A stretch of 64,000 bases of DNA from Apoda limacodes (lineage: Eukaryota; Arthropoda; Insecta; Lepidoptera; Limacodidae): contig OX291545.1 of the NCBI GenBank assembly GCA_946406115.1, positions 23,307,153 to 23,371,152 on the forward strand, given 5' to 3'. Positions within the stretch are counted from its first letter, which is position 1. Each line of letters starts with the position of its first letter. Positions 41,820 through 53,590 of this stretch are shown piece by piece. Below the pieces are notes generated by a model. The model was not told the origin of the DNA. It was given only the letters and a program-made list of their open reading frames with translations, and did no database searches. The translations under genes and the position numbers were made by a program.

Positions 41820-42760
41820 GAATGTTTTTCGTGCGCACGTATTTATGTATGTGGGTGTGTATGCATGTCCGTTCCATTGCGACCTCATGTAGCCTAAACA
41901 GTTGGACCGATTTTGATGAATGAGGTCTCAAATAATTATTCATGTGTTATAGGCCACATAGAGTCGAAAAAAAGGTAAAAAAAAAGCTGTAAATATAAAT
42001 AAATAATTAAATATAAAGAAACAAACAATATAAAAAAAATACATGCATGTATATGCTGTTAAAGTACCTAGATTAATACCAAAAATCTACAATATTACAT
42101 CTACCTCAACAGTAGGTACTACGCCTGCGTTTGTAGCGTGGGCGTCTTTAATAACATATTCATATCACAACATACGAAAATAAACATTATTTAGCAACTG
42201 CCTTTCAAGATTTATAATATATAAGCAAAGGATAAAAAGACGAGTACATTATCCGAACCTGTCAATCAAGTAACATGGTATCCTTGACGACGCTCCAACT
42301 GAGAAATTGATAGCCTTTATATCGAGGAAAAGGGATTACCTTCTTTCGATATACTGTATTATATAAGCAAGTAACCTTGGCAGCAGTGTACAAGACGTTA
42401 AACATAGAAACGAATCAATAAGATTCAAACGGAAACATAATGTGAATGCGACAAAACTTAACTTTGAGTAAACGTAGACTCAAAACACGCAGCAAATCGA
42501 TAAAGCTATTAAATTATTTTAGTATTGTATTGTAAGGATTGATGGGCAACACAAAGGAAATGCCCCAACAATGACTAAGCAATCGGCCACGGATTTATAT
42601 TACCAAGAACAATTAATCCGAGATATCTTTATGTTCAATCAGAAATGGAAATTGCACTGTCTACTAGATGGCAATCAAGTAATTAGTAAAAAGAATGAGT
42701 GTGGAGATAAAACAAAATGAGCAACAGAGCCAGACGAGGAGGTAAACCAGCAGATCGTCG
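41820..42760. other. no gene seen
   Basis: Contains a repeat fragment near 41890-41930 (AAACAGTTGGACCGATTTTG) and otherwise AT-rich single-copy-looking DNA. Confidence 0.4.
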
Positions 42761-42779
42761 AAGAATGTTACACTTTCCT

Positions 42780-42925
42780 ACACTTTCGTTGTCGCTCGTG
42801 CATCGGTGCACGTGACGTCACATGTCTCACGTCGCCCGCCCGCACTCGGCGCTGCATGGAGCGTCCCGCGCGACGACGACCGCAATCGATCTGCGGACCG
42901 TGTCGACCTTGACTCGATGTGCCCG
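42780..42925. promoter_or_regulatory. CpG-rich patch (candidate promoter)
   Basis: About 145 bases unusually rich in CpG (CGTCGCCCGCCCGCACTCGG, GCGCGACGACGACCGC). Open frames on both strands here reflect base composition. Such patches in insect genomes often mark promoters; it could be a distal usp promoter, but no splice product can be shown. Confidence 0.25.
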
Positions 42926-43040
42926 ACAACTATAAACAAATTAACATTGACAATAGCTACATACAACCGCGCTCGTATCTCTTTATCTTACCTAATGCTG
43001 CAAAATTGTGTTTAAAAAGAAAATAAGCTATTAATAATTC

Positions 43041-43310
43041 GTACGTTTTGTTGACGGCATTAAGAGCTATGAAATCCGATAGGCATTGAAATCGTTCTGT
43101 TTAATACTTGTAAACAAAAAATATGGCCGTTCACTATTTTACAGTACATCCTCTACTTTATCTTGCGAGCATGTGCAGCCAATGCGTTGAATGCGGACTG
43201 GGAGTAACGTCATAGCGCATACATTTTTTTGTCAACAGAACGACCGAATGTACGCATAGAGTGCGTTCATACGTATTAAATGCACACTATGCTATTGCTT
43301 GTCAACAACC
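43041..43310 (-). mobile_element. MITE, GTTTTGTTGACA family (copy 2)
   Basis: Reverse complement of the copy at 241-490 over nearly its full length, with clearer ends: TACGTTTTGTTGACGGCATT at one side and GCTTGTCAACAACCC at the other. Confidence 0.65.
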
Positions 43311-43399
43311 CTAATGTTACGGTGTTTGTTATAGAATGGAAAGGTGTGCCGTGCCGTGTGACGTAGATCAAGTCATATTTTATGTAGACAAGCAGTGCA

Positions 43400-43620
43400 G
43401 AAGCAGTCATGCGGCTGCTCCGTCGTCCTAGACTTGACCCGGAGCATTGCAGCGGCGGCGGAGCGGGGCTTGCGCGGGCAGCGGGTGGTGTGAGTCAAGC
43501 TAGCGCGGGGGCGGCACGACGTGCACTCGCCGCGAGATATGGGTAAACGGAACGCGAAGAATCGCGATGCGGGGCCAGCGGGGCTTGCGACCTTGGTAGA
43601 TCGCAGGCGACTACAGGTGT
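43400..43620 (+). promoter_or_regulatory. GC-rich island with candidate plus-strand first exon
   Basis: The most GC-rich stretch of the window (GCAGCGGCGGCGGAGCGGGG). At 43539 an ATG with G at -3 and +4 opens MGKRNAKNRDAGPAGLATLV, then DRRRLQ, which runs to a possible donor ACAG|GTGTTT at 43616/43617. The frame stops four codons past that. No downstream exon can be matched, so this is a guess at a promoter or 5' exon. Confidence 0.25.
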
Positions 43621-44279
43621 TTTTTATTTGATCTGCCTTAAAAATTCCATTGACTGTGACTCTGATCTTAGTAAGTCCGTTAAGTTTTTAAATACAACTG
43701 TCGGAATTCCCCCAGACATAACATACAACAAAAACAAAAAGAAAAAACAAAAATACAACATTAAAAATCTTTATTAAGTAGGGGAGCACTCATAAATTAC
43801 GTCAATAACATAAATACATAGCACAAAAAGTAAGCAAACTGAAATGGCAATAGGCCATATCGCTCGTCGAACTGATAGCCGATGAGTGAAAAATGTTCTC
43901 GAGTAGCGATCACAAATAAAAAAACCCAGCGTTGGAACCAGTGGTGCCATATGGACAGACAACCTAGTAGGAGCCACAGGAAGAGTAAGCGCAAGTGGTG
44001 AAGGACTGGTCATAGGAAAGACATAATATAGGTTAGGCTTTACAGTAGTCGTCTACCAACTGAGCCGAAGACGACAATTAATAAAGGGAAAAGAGTATAC
44101 TAAGAGGAAGGGATCGAATATTACGGAAATTTGTGTGACGTTCCATAGAATATTAATTAATTTTTTTTTAAAATTTTTGCCTTAAATACATTAAGTACAC
44201 TCTATTGATAGTTTAACAAGGATTACGTTCCACCACTGCTTATCGTATTGCACAATGAGGGACATGAAACAGCAATAGT

Positions 44280-44420
44280 TTCTTATCCGAATAGGTATTA
44301 CGTAACGAGCGAGGAGGCATCGTGTCGGAACGGACGGAACGCTCAACCTTGGCCGTGACCGCTACCGGCAACACTCGCCGCACTGTGGCAGGCAACGTGC
44401 CACTTCTCACCACTCAAACT
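44280..44420. promoter_or_regulatory. CpG-enriched patch
   Basis: GAGCGAGGAGGCATCGTGTC through GGCAACGTGCCAC is more CpG-rich than its flanks; no gene can be attached. Confidence 0.2.
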
Positions 44421-44599
44421 TTTGACACCCCAATTAAACATCCCTAATTATAATCAAAGTCGTAAATCAACAAAAAACGTATGAATTGCTTGCTTCAAAG
44501 AAAACAGCGAAGTAGTAAAATTTAGTTATGGAAATAAAAAAAAAACAGACGAGGAGCTTTTGGTCCAGAATCTTACGTCTATGTGAAGCGTCTATTAGG

Positions 44600-44862
44600 C
44601 GGCGTATATATTATAACCAATGTCGGGCTTAGTCAGTCATTGGTTACGTATAGTTGCACATTTCGGAGGACAGGTTAAACAGTCGGACAGGATCCGTAAA
44701 CCCTTCCGTGCGAGTTCAAAAACCTGACAGTCGAATGGCCACTGGCCACTAGCTCGACAATGTCTGCCAATCCGCATTAAGCCAGAACCGTAGCTTATGG
44801 CCTAATTTAACCAGGTAAAGGCCAGGGCCCTAGTAGCGGGGACGTGTAGCGGCTGAGTCAAG
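44600..44862 (+). repeat. second SINE-like family (copy 2)
   Basis: CCAATGTCGGGCTTAGTCAG through GACGTGTAGCGGCTGAGTC. The 3' half matches 14280-14510. Confidence 0.55.
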
Positions 44863-44869
44863 TAACAGA

Positions 44870-46240
44870 TATTTCTAAAATTTGGCAAAGTCCGCTTCTG
44901 ATGTTTAAAATTTATACCCTAGCTCAGTATGCTGTAAGTTATAGTTGAACCTTTTTAATTAATCACTAAACAAATAAAAATATTCGTCAAATGTAATACT
45001 TAGATCATACTAAATACAACAGAACACAAGATAAACATAATCAAAAATTTCAAAAAGAACATAAAATCATAAAAATAAAATGCATAGAATCCCGTCACAA
45101 AATATAAATATAAAATTAAAAACATTTAAAAAATAAATAAAGTTATTTATAAATAAGATATTCAGTAATCTCCAATGAAAGTAAAAACTATGGAATCGAA
45201 TATTTAAAATTTAGGATAACATTTAAATAACATTAGTATTCCAAAAGTGAATAGCGAGAGGGCGGCTATGAATTCTAATAAAGAAGAAGTCCTTGACAAT
45301 GATACAATCGTCTTGTATAACCGCTGTTTAATATAATAAAACCTAAGAAACACGTACGCACTACAGAGGAAATAATTTAGCAATTAAAAACCTCCGTGAC
45401 ACACTAAATAATATTTGGACTGGAACAAGCATTATAGAATAATAGACAGCCATCATAATATGTAAATGAATTCAGTTTTTTCTTACCAACGGCTGGATAT
45501 AATTCGCATCTGTTATCCCAAAAAAAACAAATATAAATAAAAAAATCTTATACTCTCTATGGAATGTTATTTATGATGCGTCTAGGAAGTTCCATCTCAT
45601 TGTATATCGAAAAATAGCCCTCCGTATTGTGTAAATTGCTTAATTTGCAGATGTAATTTTGCTTTTCGGATGAGTCGAAATTATGAATACGAGAATTTAA
45701 TTTATTTTTTGTGTTTTAGATATTAATAAATAAATAAAGACACGTCTGAACAACAGATGGGTAAAAAATATGATTTGTTGTAACGAAATATGAAGTCTGA
45801 AATACAAAATATTATAATGATATATCAACGAGCAGACAGCGAATCGAAAGGAGAGCCTCAGATGTATATTTACATATAATTTTTTTCGAAATAAAAGATA
45901 GTGAAATGAATGACTATAAAAGACAATATAATAATAAAATTGACAACTACAAATGCAGTACATTGAATGGTTTGTTAAAGAATATCAGGAGCACCTGTTT
46001 ATAATTGAGAAGCTTTCGGGACTTTCTACGTGACATGTGTTGCCATAAAGAAAAACTTGGAAATTTATCTAAAAATCAGGGGAAACAAAACCAAAACAAA
46101 ATATTGAAATATATTTTTTGTCAGACATTATTTTGTTCTGATTAAATATAATTGTAACAGTATTCATTAAAATCTGACAGCCTTTTAAAATATACTAGGG
46201 TAATAAATGAACCTAGATAATGACCAATTTCGTGATACGG
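44870..46240. other. no gene seen
   Basis: Very AT-rich sequence; an 88-codon minus-strand open frame (45697-45963) is a compositional ORF with low complexity. Confidence 0.45.
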
Positions 46241-46242
46241 TA

Positions 46243-46372
46243 GCTTAGGGCCTGCCTGATGCTGAGCGGTTACCGAAGCCAATGGACGCTTGCAACACCA
46301 GGGGTATTACTTCCTTATTGCTGACCCCATACTGCAGTCCTTAAGTAAAACCATGACAGGAAGATTACTTAT
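46243..46372 (+). repeat. CCGCCTGATGG family (diverged copy)
   Basis: CCTGCCTGATGCTGAGCGGT, ACGCTTGCAACACCAGGGGT, then CCCATACTGCAGTCCTTAAG matches 5888-6015 with a deletion of the middle. Confidence 0.65.
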
Positions 46373-47075
46373 TCTATACCATAAGCGTTCGCGTAAGTAA
46401 GCTACTCTGAAGCCACAGAAAGATGTGAGGATAAAAAAATAATAAACATCAAAGGTAAATTTCATACTGCAAACCTTATCGATTTATAAAGGTTTGATCA
46501 AAACAATGATTAAAAGATTGAAGAGACTGTTTTAGAAATTTAGAACATCATAACGTATGGCATTAAGATACCATGACTTGTAAATGTTCGAATGGTCGTG
46601 GTTACCTCACGCAGAATTAAATTAATGATGTCATTACACATATGTTGATGTAACTCTTTATTTATGACAGCATCTAATGTAATATTTTTTAAACTAATAC
46701 CAATAAGCGGGAGCTCGAATATATCGCACTTAGATATAGATAGTTATGTTTTATTAATCACCAATACCTAACCAAACATTAGAAGAAAATTAATCAAACC
46801 CTAAGTGGTATTTTTCCAAATCTCGGAAAAATACTAGCGACAACTGGCAACTGTCGCAAACCTTTGTAAATCGGTAGAACTTGACTAATGCCGTGCATAT
46901 CCTGTGGCTGGTGTTTCGTTTTCCCATTAAGGTTGCGTTCGAAAATGCAAGAAAATAATTAGAATAGTGCCCTGAGAGCGCCCAGCACCAGGGATGTAAT
47001 CTAAAAGGAGCAAAAGTCAACCATTTTTATAGCATTTATGGCAAGTTAGATATCAACATGTCTAGTTGTAGAAAA

Positions 47076-48700
47076 TACCTAAGTGGGAGCGAAAAACGAT
47101 AGAGAAAAGCTGAAGAAAAAAAAAGTTCCCCAAAATTAGTCAGTACTTTAAGAATGATGACTTTATTAATGAAAACGCGAGTGAACAGTGCTCCGAAGGT
47201 GAAGAATTAGACCAAACTAAAAGTAACAGTAAAGTAGATGCAGCACCCGACACCAATATATACACAGATCCAAAACAACCACAACACGGTACTAGTAAAA
47301 AGTGAATTATATTTTAGTGTGAACAATATTGCATCTTCAACATATGTTACTGATAAGTGTAATTTTAAAGAACTAACTGAACAAGTTAAACGGTTAGTGA
47401 TCAAAAACGGACATTTTGTAAACCTCAGGTCCCTTTCTTTAAAGATAGTGACAATAGATCTTCCGTAGAAAAACATTACTAAGTTGTTTCCAAGTCTGGC
47501 GTGAAACTTGAACGTACATGGCATATTCTTTAATACTTCAAAAGGCGTATTGTGAAACATGTTGGTTATTTGCAAATAGGGCATCTAAAATAAATAAAAA
47601 TGTTTGGTTGGAAGACTATGACGACTGGAAACATATTTCAGACGCCATAAAAAGATACAGAACATCAAAAATTCACTTGGATTTTTGTCTTACTCATCAA
47701 CAGTGGCGACTACACGAAGCACTAGTTAAAATTCAAGATTCCATGATCAAGAAAGAAAAATCTTTTTGGCGCCAAGTACTTTCTAGACTCCTTGATGTTA
47801 CTCGACACTTTCAACGTGTTATTTATCCTTTGTGGCCACGGAGGGAAGGTAGATAGATAGCAATGAAGAATGAGAAGCTCCCAAGGAAAATTATACTTCA
47901 GAAGAAAATCTAGAATAACAATTTTATTATGGTATTGGTTTTCCATTGTATGATTCAACAAACTATCGATGCAGCCTCTAAGGCACTTCAGTCTAAACCC
48001 GCCGATCTTTCAAATGCCTTAAAACGTTTAAAAATTTGTCTGGAAGAATTGGAAAGGTATCGACATGAATTTGTAAATTTAAAAATGGAAGCAAATAGTG
48101 TAGCGGAAACATGGTCCATCAACCCTGAATTTTCTAAAACTCGTCAGAGGAAGGCCATTATGACGAATTTTGCAAAGATAAGGTGTCCGGGATCCGGAAA
48201 GTTTGTTCAAAGTGAACATATTTTATCGAGTATTAGACATCGTTATTAATCAACTGAAATCGCGTTTTCTTCCAATGAATGAAATTGTTTCTAATTTCAG
48301 TGTTTTGCAACCTGCCACTTTATAAATTTTAAATGACACTGATCTATTAAAAAATGCTCTAGAATTTGTTGTTAAAAAGGAATATCTGAATTGTTTGCCA
48401 GGGAAACCCTCAGTTTTCGGTCCACTTTTAGAGACGAAATAGAAAATCTCTTTGCGTAGTACACAACTTACTGATTTATAAATAATAAAGAATCATTTTA
48501 TGTCGTGCAGCTTCCCTAAAGCATGTACAGCATTAATTTTATTTGTTACAACTACTGTGAGTACAGCTAGTGCTGAACGATCATTTTCGAAATTAAAATT
48601 AATAAAAACCTATTATTAAGAAACTCTAAGGGACAAGACAGGCTATGTATCTTGGCTATTCTGTCTATTGAAAATTCTATGCCCGATCTTTAAACTTTGA
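47076..48700 (+). pseudogene. hAT transposase remnant (ZMYM1-like, TTF-type)
   Basis: Pieces in order: a basic acidic-rich N-terminus (SGSEKR, then KAEEKKSSPKL) at 47085-47220; the zinc-finger region YCETCWLFANRASKINKNVW and EDYDDWKHISDAIKRYRTSK at 47550-47670; QTIDAASKALQSKPADLSNA with LKRLKICLEELERYRHEF at 47955-48075; and the dimerisation domain ALILFVTTTVSTASAERSFS, KLKLIKT at 48530-48610. The order and motifs fit ZMYM1-like hAT transposases, but the middle with most catalytic residues is gone and frames are broken. A hAT-like terminus (GGGAGGGCCTC ... CACGGGCCTC) near 48925-48960 may be its 3' end. Confidence 0.75.
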
Positions 48701-48974
48701 TGATGTTGTATAGATAATTTTGCGGAACAGAAAGCTCGGAAAAAGCATTTTATAAATAAATATCTTATTAAAATTTAATTATTATTTCATTATAAAATAA
48801 AATTATTAGATATTTAACTAAAATACACACAATATTATTATTAGACTATTAGGTAATTAATAGTGTTAGGTAGCTACTCAAGTGGTTTATTAAAATTAAA
48901 TTACGACGTGACTTCTTTTATTGGGAGGGCCTCATCCAAAGAATTTACCACGGGCCTCAGATGGTATGCGTTAA

Positions 48975-50100
48975 CTTAACTTTTAGACACCGATTCCAAA
49001 ACCACTGAAAAGTCAACTTCACCGAGCAAATATTACTCTACTGAGTGTAGAAGTGAATTGGAACGTAGCCTTATTACGTAAAAATGTTACAATTATTGAA
49101 AATTGCCAATCTGTGTCGAATTAAGGTGAGTATTTATGATTTGATAGGCTTAATCAAGTTGAAATGTGTTAAATTTGTTATTGTTTATGTCATACATAGG
49201 TTTCAAACGAGGTATCGCCTCTGCACTATAAGTTTTGGCACGTTTTCGGCTACCGGTTACATCATTCTGACGTCAAACTATCAATTGAGGGAATTTGGGG
49301 TATGTTACAGAATGCTGTGAATCTAATGCCAAATACAAATGAATGTATGACTTTATTTATTTATTAGTATTAATAAATTATACGTTTCGAAGATGAATAT
49401 GTTATGTTGCGAATTGAAAATGCAATGTGAATGCTGTTAAACATTCAGAACATTTAAGTCAATACACTTACAACCTTGTAAAGTTCTTTACGACTCATAT
49501 CAGTTCGTATAGATAATTGAGTACCTATGTATGTACATACAACATATGTAGTTATTAAAATCGTATGCGAATTTATGCAAACAACTGCATTAAGCGTTTC
49601 AAAGATACAATAACAAAAATAAATCCCTACATCTCAAATGACATTTTGGCTGTGGATGCAGGTAACTATAAATCCGGTTTTTTATAAAGAAGAACATTTC
49701 TGGAATATGTATTTGCATATTATTTCAACATGATTTGAGATACGATAAGATTGAAACATTAAGAAAATCTACATATAATTAATGAATGATTTGGATACTA
49801 CAAATCCAAATGCAATTAAAAACATTCTTAAAATTTCAATAAACCTCTTTACATGTACCTAATCTATACATAGGTATAAGAAATAACAAAATGTTCCTGC
49901 AAAAACAATTTTCGCATAAACTATTTATCAGTAAGCCGATTTCTTTAAGAAAATCTGTAAGGTGCTTAAAAATGCAATGTTGACTGAAAACAATCATGAT
50001 ATCACAAAAAGTTAAACAATAGGGTCGCATTGGTGCCGTCATAACGTCACTAAAAGATGGTTACGATTAGAAATTACTGTAAATAATTCGTGTTGATTTT
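48975..50100. other. no gene seen
   Basis: AT-rich DNA without coding support on either strand. Confidence 0.4.
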
Positions 50101-50104
50101 TCAA

Positions 50105-50255
50105 TGCGGTTTCCGATCGAGCATCGATTTTCGAATGCGTCGCGAGCGACACCAGACGCGTGACCGACGACGACGACGTCGCTACTCTGACTGCCGCGTC
50201 GCATCCCCGCACGTTCCCCGCGTTGTCGCCGCCATTTGTTTTGCTGTATTTTAGT
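50105..50255. promoter_or_regulatory. CpG-rich island (candidate promoter)
   Basis: GCGTCGCGAGCGACACCAGA, CGACGACGACGACGTCGC and a GCCGCCATTTG motif sit in otherwise AT-rich DNA. The island is a likely promoter. It could serve a noncoding first exon of usp (minus) or a plus-strand gene whose end is at 55206; the sequence does not decide. Confidence 0.3.
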
Positions 50256-51246
50256 TGTTAATCATACTCCTTGACCTTGTGCGACGTCGAATGGTCCACT
50301 CACTGCACTACACACATTTATCTACAATACGTACCCTTCACCCTGTCTTTACTCGCTTCGCCCTGCTTTACGCATGCATAGGGTTCTCAACTTTGGAAAT
50401 CTGTATTCCCGCACTAAATTTACAAAACAATAAGCAAAATAAATATAAATTGTAAGATAAATGAGAGAAACGGATGCTCAAATTTTATATGAAATTTATT
50501 AAGCTAAATATATACCCATAAAAATTAGCAGGTGATGGAGGCATACATATAAGTAAATGCTTATTTAAGTACCGAGATCACTTTTAAAAAACCAAAACAT
50601 AATTGTAAATATAAAAATTATTACATTACAATTTTATTAAAATGTGAAGTCCTATTAGTAGGTTTCTAAAATCAAAACATATTCCATTACAAGTATGGCT
50701 GTGTCTTTTAGTTAGAGAAAATCTAAGGCATTTTGTTTTGCTTAAATTCAAATCAGTCAGTTTTCAGTCAGTCAGATTGAAAACAATGAAAAGTGCAATA
50801 TTTATTCACTCAAAGCTCGATTTCTTTTCCATTTATTTAAAAAATGAAGGATTTATCGTCAGAATAATAAGAATAACACATTAGATAAGCCTTTAACTGT
50901 ATACATAAGATTATTTTTGTACGTAACGAATTAGAAAGGACCTAACATAAATCCCTGAAGCACGCCTATATAGACTAACGCACGTAATGACATTTTACTA
51001 TTAATTTTCACGCGATTCACTAGAGAAAGATGTAGTAAGATTTGGCACTGTCTTTCGCACGCCATAGTAGGTATTCAAGTTTATTAATTTTCTTATTTCA
51101 AATGGATAAGAATAATAACTGGCATCAAAGACAAACTATTAATAATATCTTATTTTTTTTTTATCACGTGTTACAAGCAAAATTTATAAATTGTTACGCT
51201 ATACTACCAATTTTTTTTGTTCCCCACATACGCTGAGCAGATCCGA

Positions 51247-52034
51247 CTAAAATTTAATGACTGTATTTTTAGGATATAGTTCAAACCCTGAAAAACGTGG
51301 CCCATAGTGTAAAAGAGAAAGCGGATCTACTGGGCAGTCTCTGTCTGCAACTCGAATATGAACGACGAAGAAGCTGTAGCACCTACTATACCGTGGTGCG
51401 GTAAGACCATGCCGGAAGTCTTTATAATACATTATACACTTCAGTATTTTAGCTTCTTTGCAAGACCTATTAAACCACGGTCCTTTTTTGACGCCGGCAG
51501 CTACTCGCGGGTTAAAGATTAAAACATTCCATATCAGCGAAGATTGTTTCAGTGACTCCGGCTGCGCAGACGTCAGGATCTTCTGAGCTAAAGCAGAGCT
51601 GCCTCCAAGGGTACGATGCATAAAATTCTCGCAATCCGTTCTATCCGCCAACTTAAAGTGCCACACACGACGCCAATTAGTAAGCCCGGATGGATCGGGT
51701 TGTGGGCATGACACTTGGGTCCGAACGAGACTGTGGTCCGAGCATTACAAGGGAGGTCCGTCGGACATTGCTTTCTCTAGACGTTCATAGGTCGAGTGGG
51801 CCAGCCGGTATACCAACAGTTGTGCTTAATCAGTGTGCTCCTGAGTTATGTCCTGTACTCACGCTCTCTCACTAGTCAATTTCCGTCTTCATGGAAGTTT
51901 GCGAATTTGTACCCGGTGTTCAAAAAGGGCGATAGATCAGATCTATCGAATTACAGGCTAATCGCTATTACCTCTCATATACAACAACAAAAAAATCAAA
52001 TCAATAAACACATTTAAAAAAAAAAAAAAAAAAA
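51247..52034. mobile_element. 5'-inverted (twin-primed) Jockey/CR1-type LINE insertion
   Basis: The right part (plus strand, 51715-52010) is the N-terminal RT region: REVRRTLLSLDVHRSSGPAG, IPTVVLNQCAPELCPVL, then after a frameshift FPSSWKFANLYPVFKKGDRS and DLSNYRLIAI. It ends in an A-rich tract to 52034. The left part (minus strand, 51714-51247) is the EN-RT linker: WRRVWHFKLADRTDCENFM and KKGPWFNRSCKEA. The two parts are contiguous in the parent but oppositely oriented here. Its RT lacks most domains between the first blocks and the A tract, so it is dead. Confidence 0.7.
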
Positions 52035-52329
52035 CGTTACCACAGAATCGGCACTATTCTTCGGGGTCATTTTACACCACAAGAATTAAAAAACTCACGT
52101 AGAAATTATTTGTCTTTTATCATAGTAGATGTCTTTTTAGGAAAATTTAATGTTTCTAATTTAAGCAATCTGTACAAAAATTTTCTTGTGCACAGCATTA
52201 CTTTTACAAAATTTCTTTTTGACAAAAACTGAAATTTCAGACAAAATATTAAGGATATCGCACAAAAAAAAATCGTTTAAACGAGAAAACATAATTTTTA
52301 ACGGATTTTTTTTATTTTCCTCTACTGTG

Positions 52330-52450
52330 TACTTACCTATCTATACGAATATAAGAAATGAGAAAGTAACTCTGTCTGTCTGTTTGTCTCTGTTACCTCT
52401 TCACGCTTTACGTAGTACGATGAAATTTGGCATAGAGATAGTTTGAGTCC
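52330..52450 (+). repeat. lepidopteran repeat with ACTCTGTCTGTCTG start
   Basis: AATGAGAAAGTAACTCTGTC, TCTGTTACCTCTTCACGCTT and ACGATGAAATTTGGCATAGA are hallmark blocks. A second copy of its GTCCYGGGAAA tail follows at about 52568-52700. Confidence 0.6.
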
Positions 52451-52922
52451 TGGGAAACAACAAAAAACTTAAGAGCGTCAAGTGTGAGTCGGTTTGTTTT
52501 CTATAATTGAGGAGTTGCCGTTGAAATCCTACACCCATAACAGAATTTAGGGTGGAATTCGATGGAGATAGCTGGAGTCCCGGGAAAGCACATAGGCAAA
52601 TTTAAAACTTCTAGTGTGAGTCGGTTTTTTTTCTATAATTGAAGAGTTGCCCCTGCACAACTACCTTACACCGAAAACCGTGGGTAAAAGATAGTAACTT
52701 ATGGACACACTAAATGGAAGATAATTATAGTAGCTACAGTGATATAATATAACTTTTTTCTATTTGATCTCAATTTTTATTATTAGCGGAAACTTTTTAA
52801 TTTACTTTTACGATGTTTTTTAGGTTCGCCATTAAAATATTAAAAACATAATCATTTTTTTTTTTAACTAAAACTAAGGAACCGATTAGAATTGATATAA
52901 AACATTATTTTTGGAAGTAAGT

Positions 52923-53360
52923 GGAAATAAAAGGGATTATAAATCTGGAAGTGAGGTTAGTGCGACCAGAAGGTACAATTTCTGTTTGTTGTATTGTTTT
53001 CGACTTCTTACTAACGCCATCTCTTATGATGACTATGAACTAGGCAACTCATACTGACTCAAGAAAATAATACAGTCTTACACCTGCAAACACCAATATA
53101 ATTAGTTAGAAAGGTGACGGAACCCTAAAAAAAGAAAATAGAAATAAAAGGGAATATAAATCCGGAAGTAAGGTTAGTACGACCAGAATACTATCACATA
53201 AACGGTCTCTGTTTGCACATAACGATTTTTTTTTGTTGTATGGTGTTCGACTTCTTACTAACGCCATCTCTTATGCTTACTACGAACTAGGCAACTCATA
53301 CAGACAGGAAAATAATACAGTCTTACAGCTGCGAACACCAATATAATTAGTCAGAAACCC
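52923..53360. repeat. direct duplication of about 215 bp
   Basis: 52923-53112 and 53141-53360 share GAAATAAAAGGGA, CTTCTTACTAACGCCATCTC, TAGGCAACTCATAC and CACCAATATAATTAGT with scattered differences and a 25-bp length change, so the event is not recent. Confidence 0.8.
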
Positions 53361-53470
53361 ATTACGATGTAATGAAGTACTGAATAATGAAGAAGAAGGG
53401 CAAAGACGTTTCTCTTTACTATCATAACAGATATGACTAACTTATTTTGAAAGTAATTTTTTTTTTAATA

Positions 53471-53590
53471 CCACTAAGGTGGCAAACAAGCCTACGGTCC
53501 GCCTGATGGTAAGCGGTCACCGTAGCCTATGGACGCTTGCAACACCAACGGCATCACTCGCGCGTTGCCGACCATTCAGAAATCTAAAAA
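53471..53590 (+). repeat. CCGCCTGATGG family (copy 5)
   Basis: CCACTAAGGTGGCAAACAAG, then CCGCCTGATGGTAAGCGGTC, very close to 5862-5980. Confidence 0.75.

Noticed and set aside
42778..43015. Overlapping frames on both strands in the CpG-rich patch
   Set aside because: GC-rich composition removes stops; no conserved motif.
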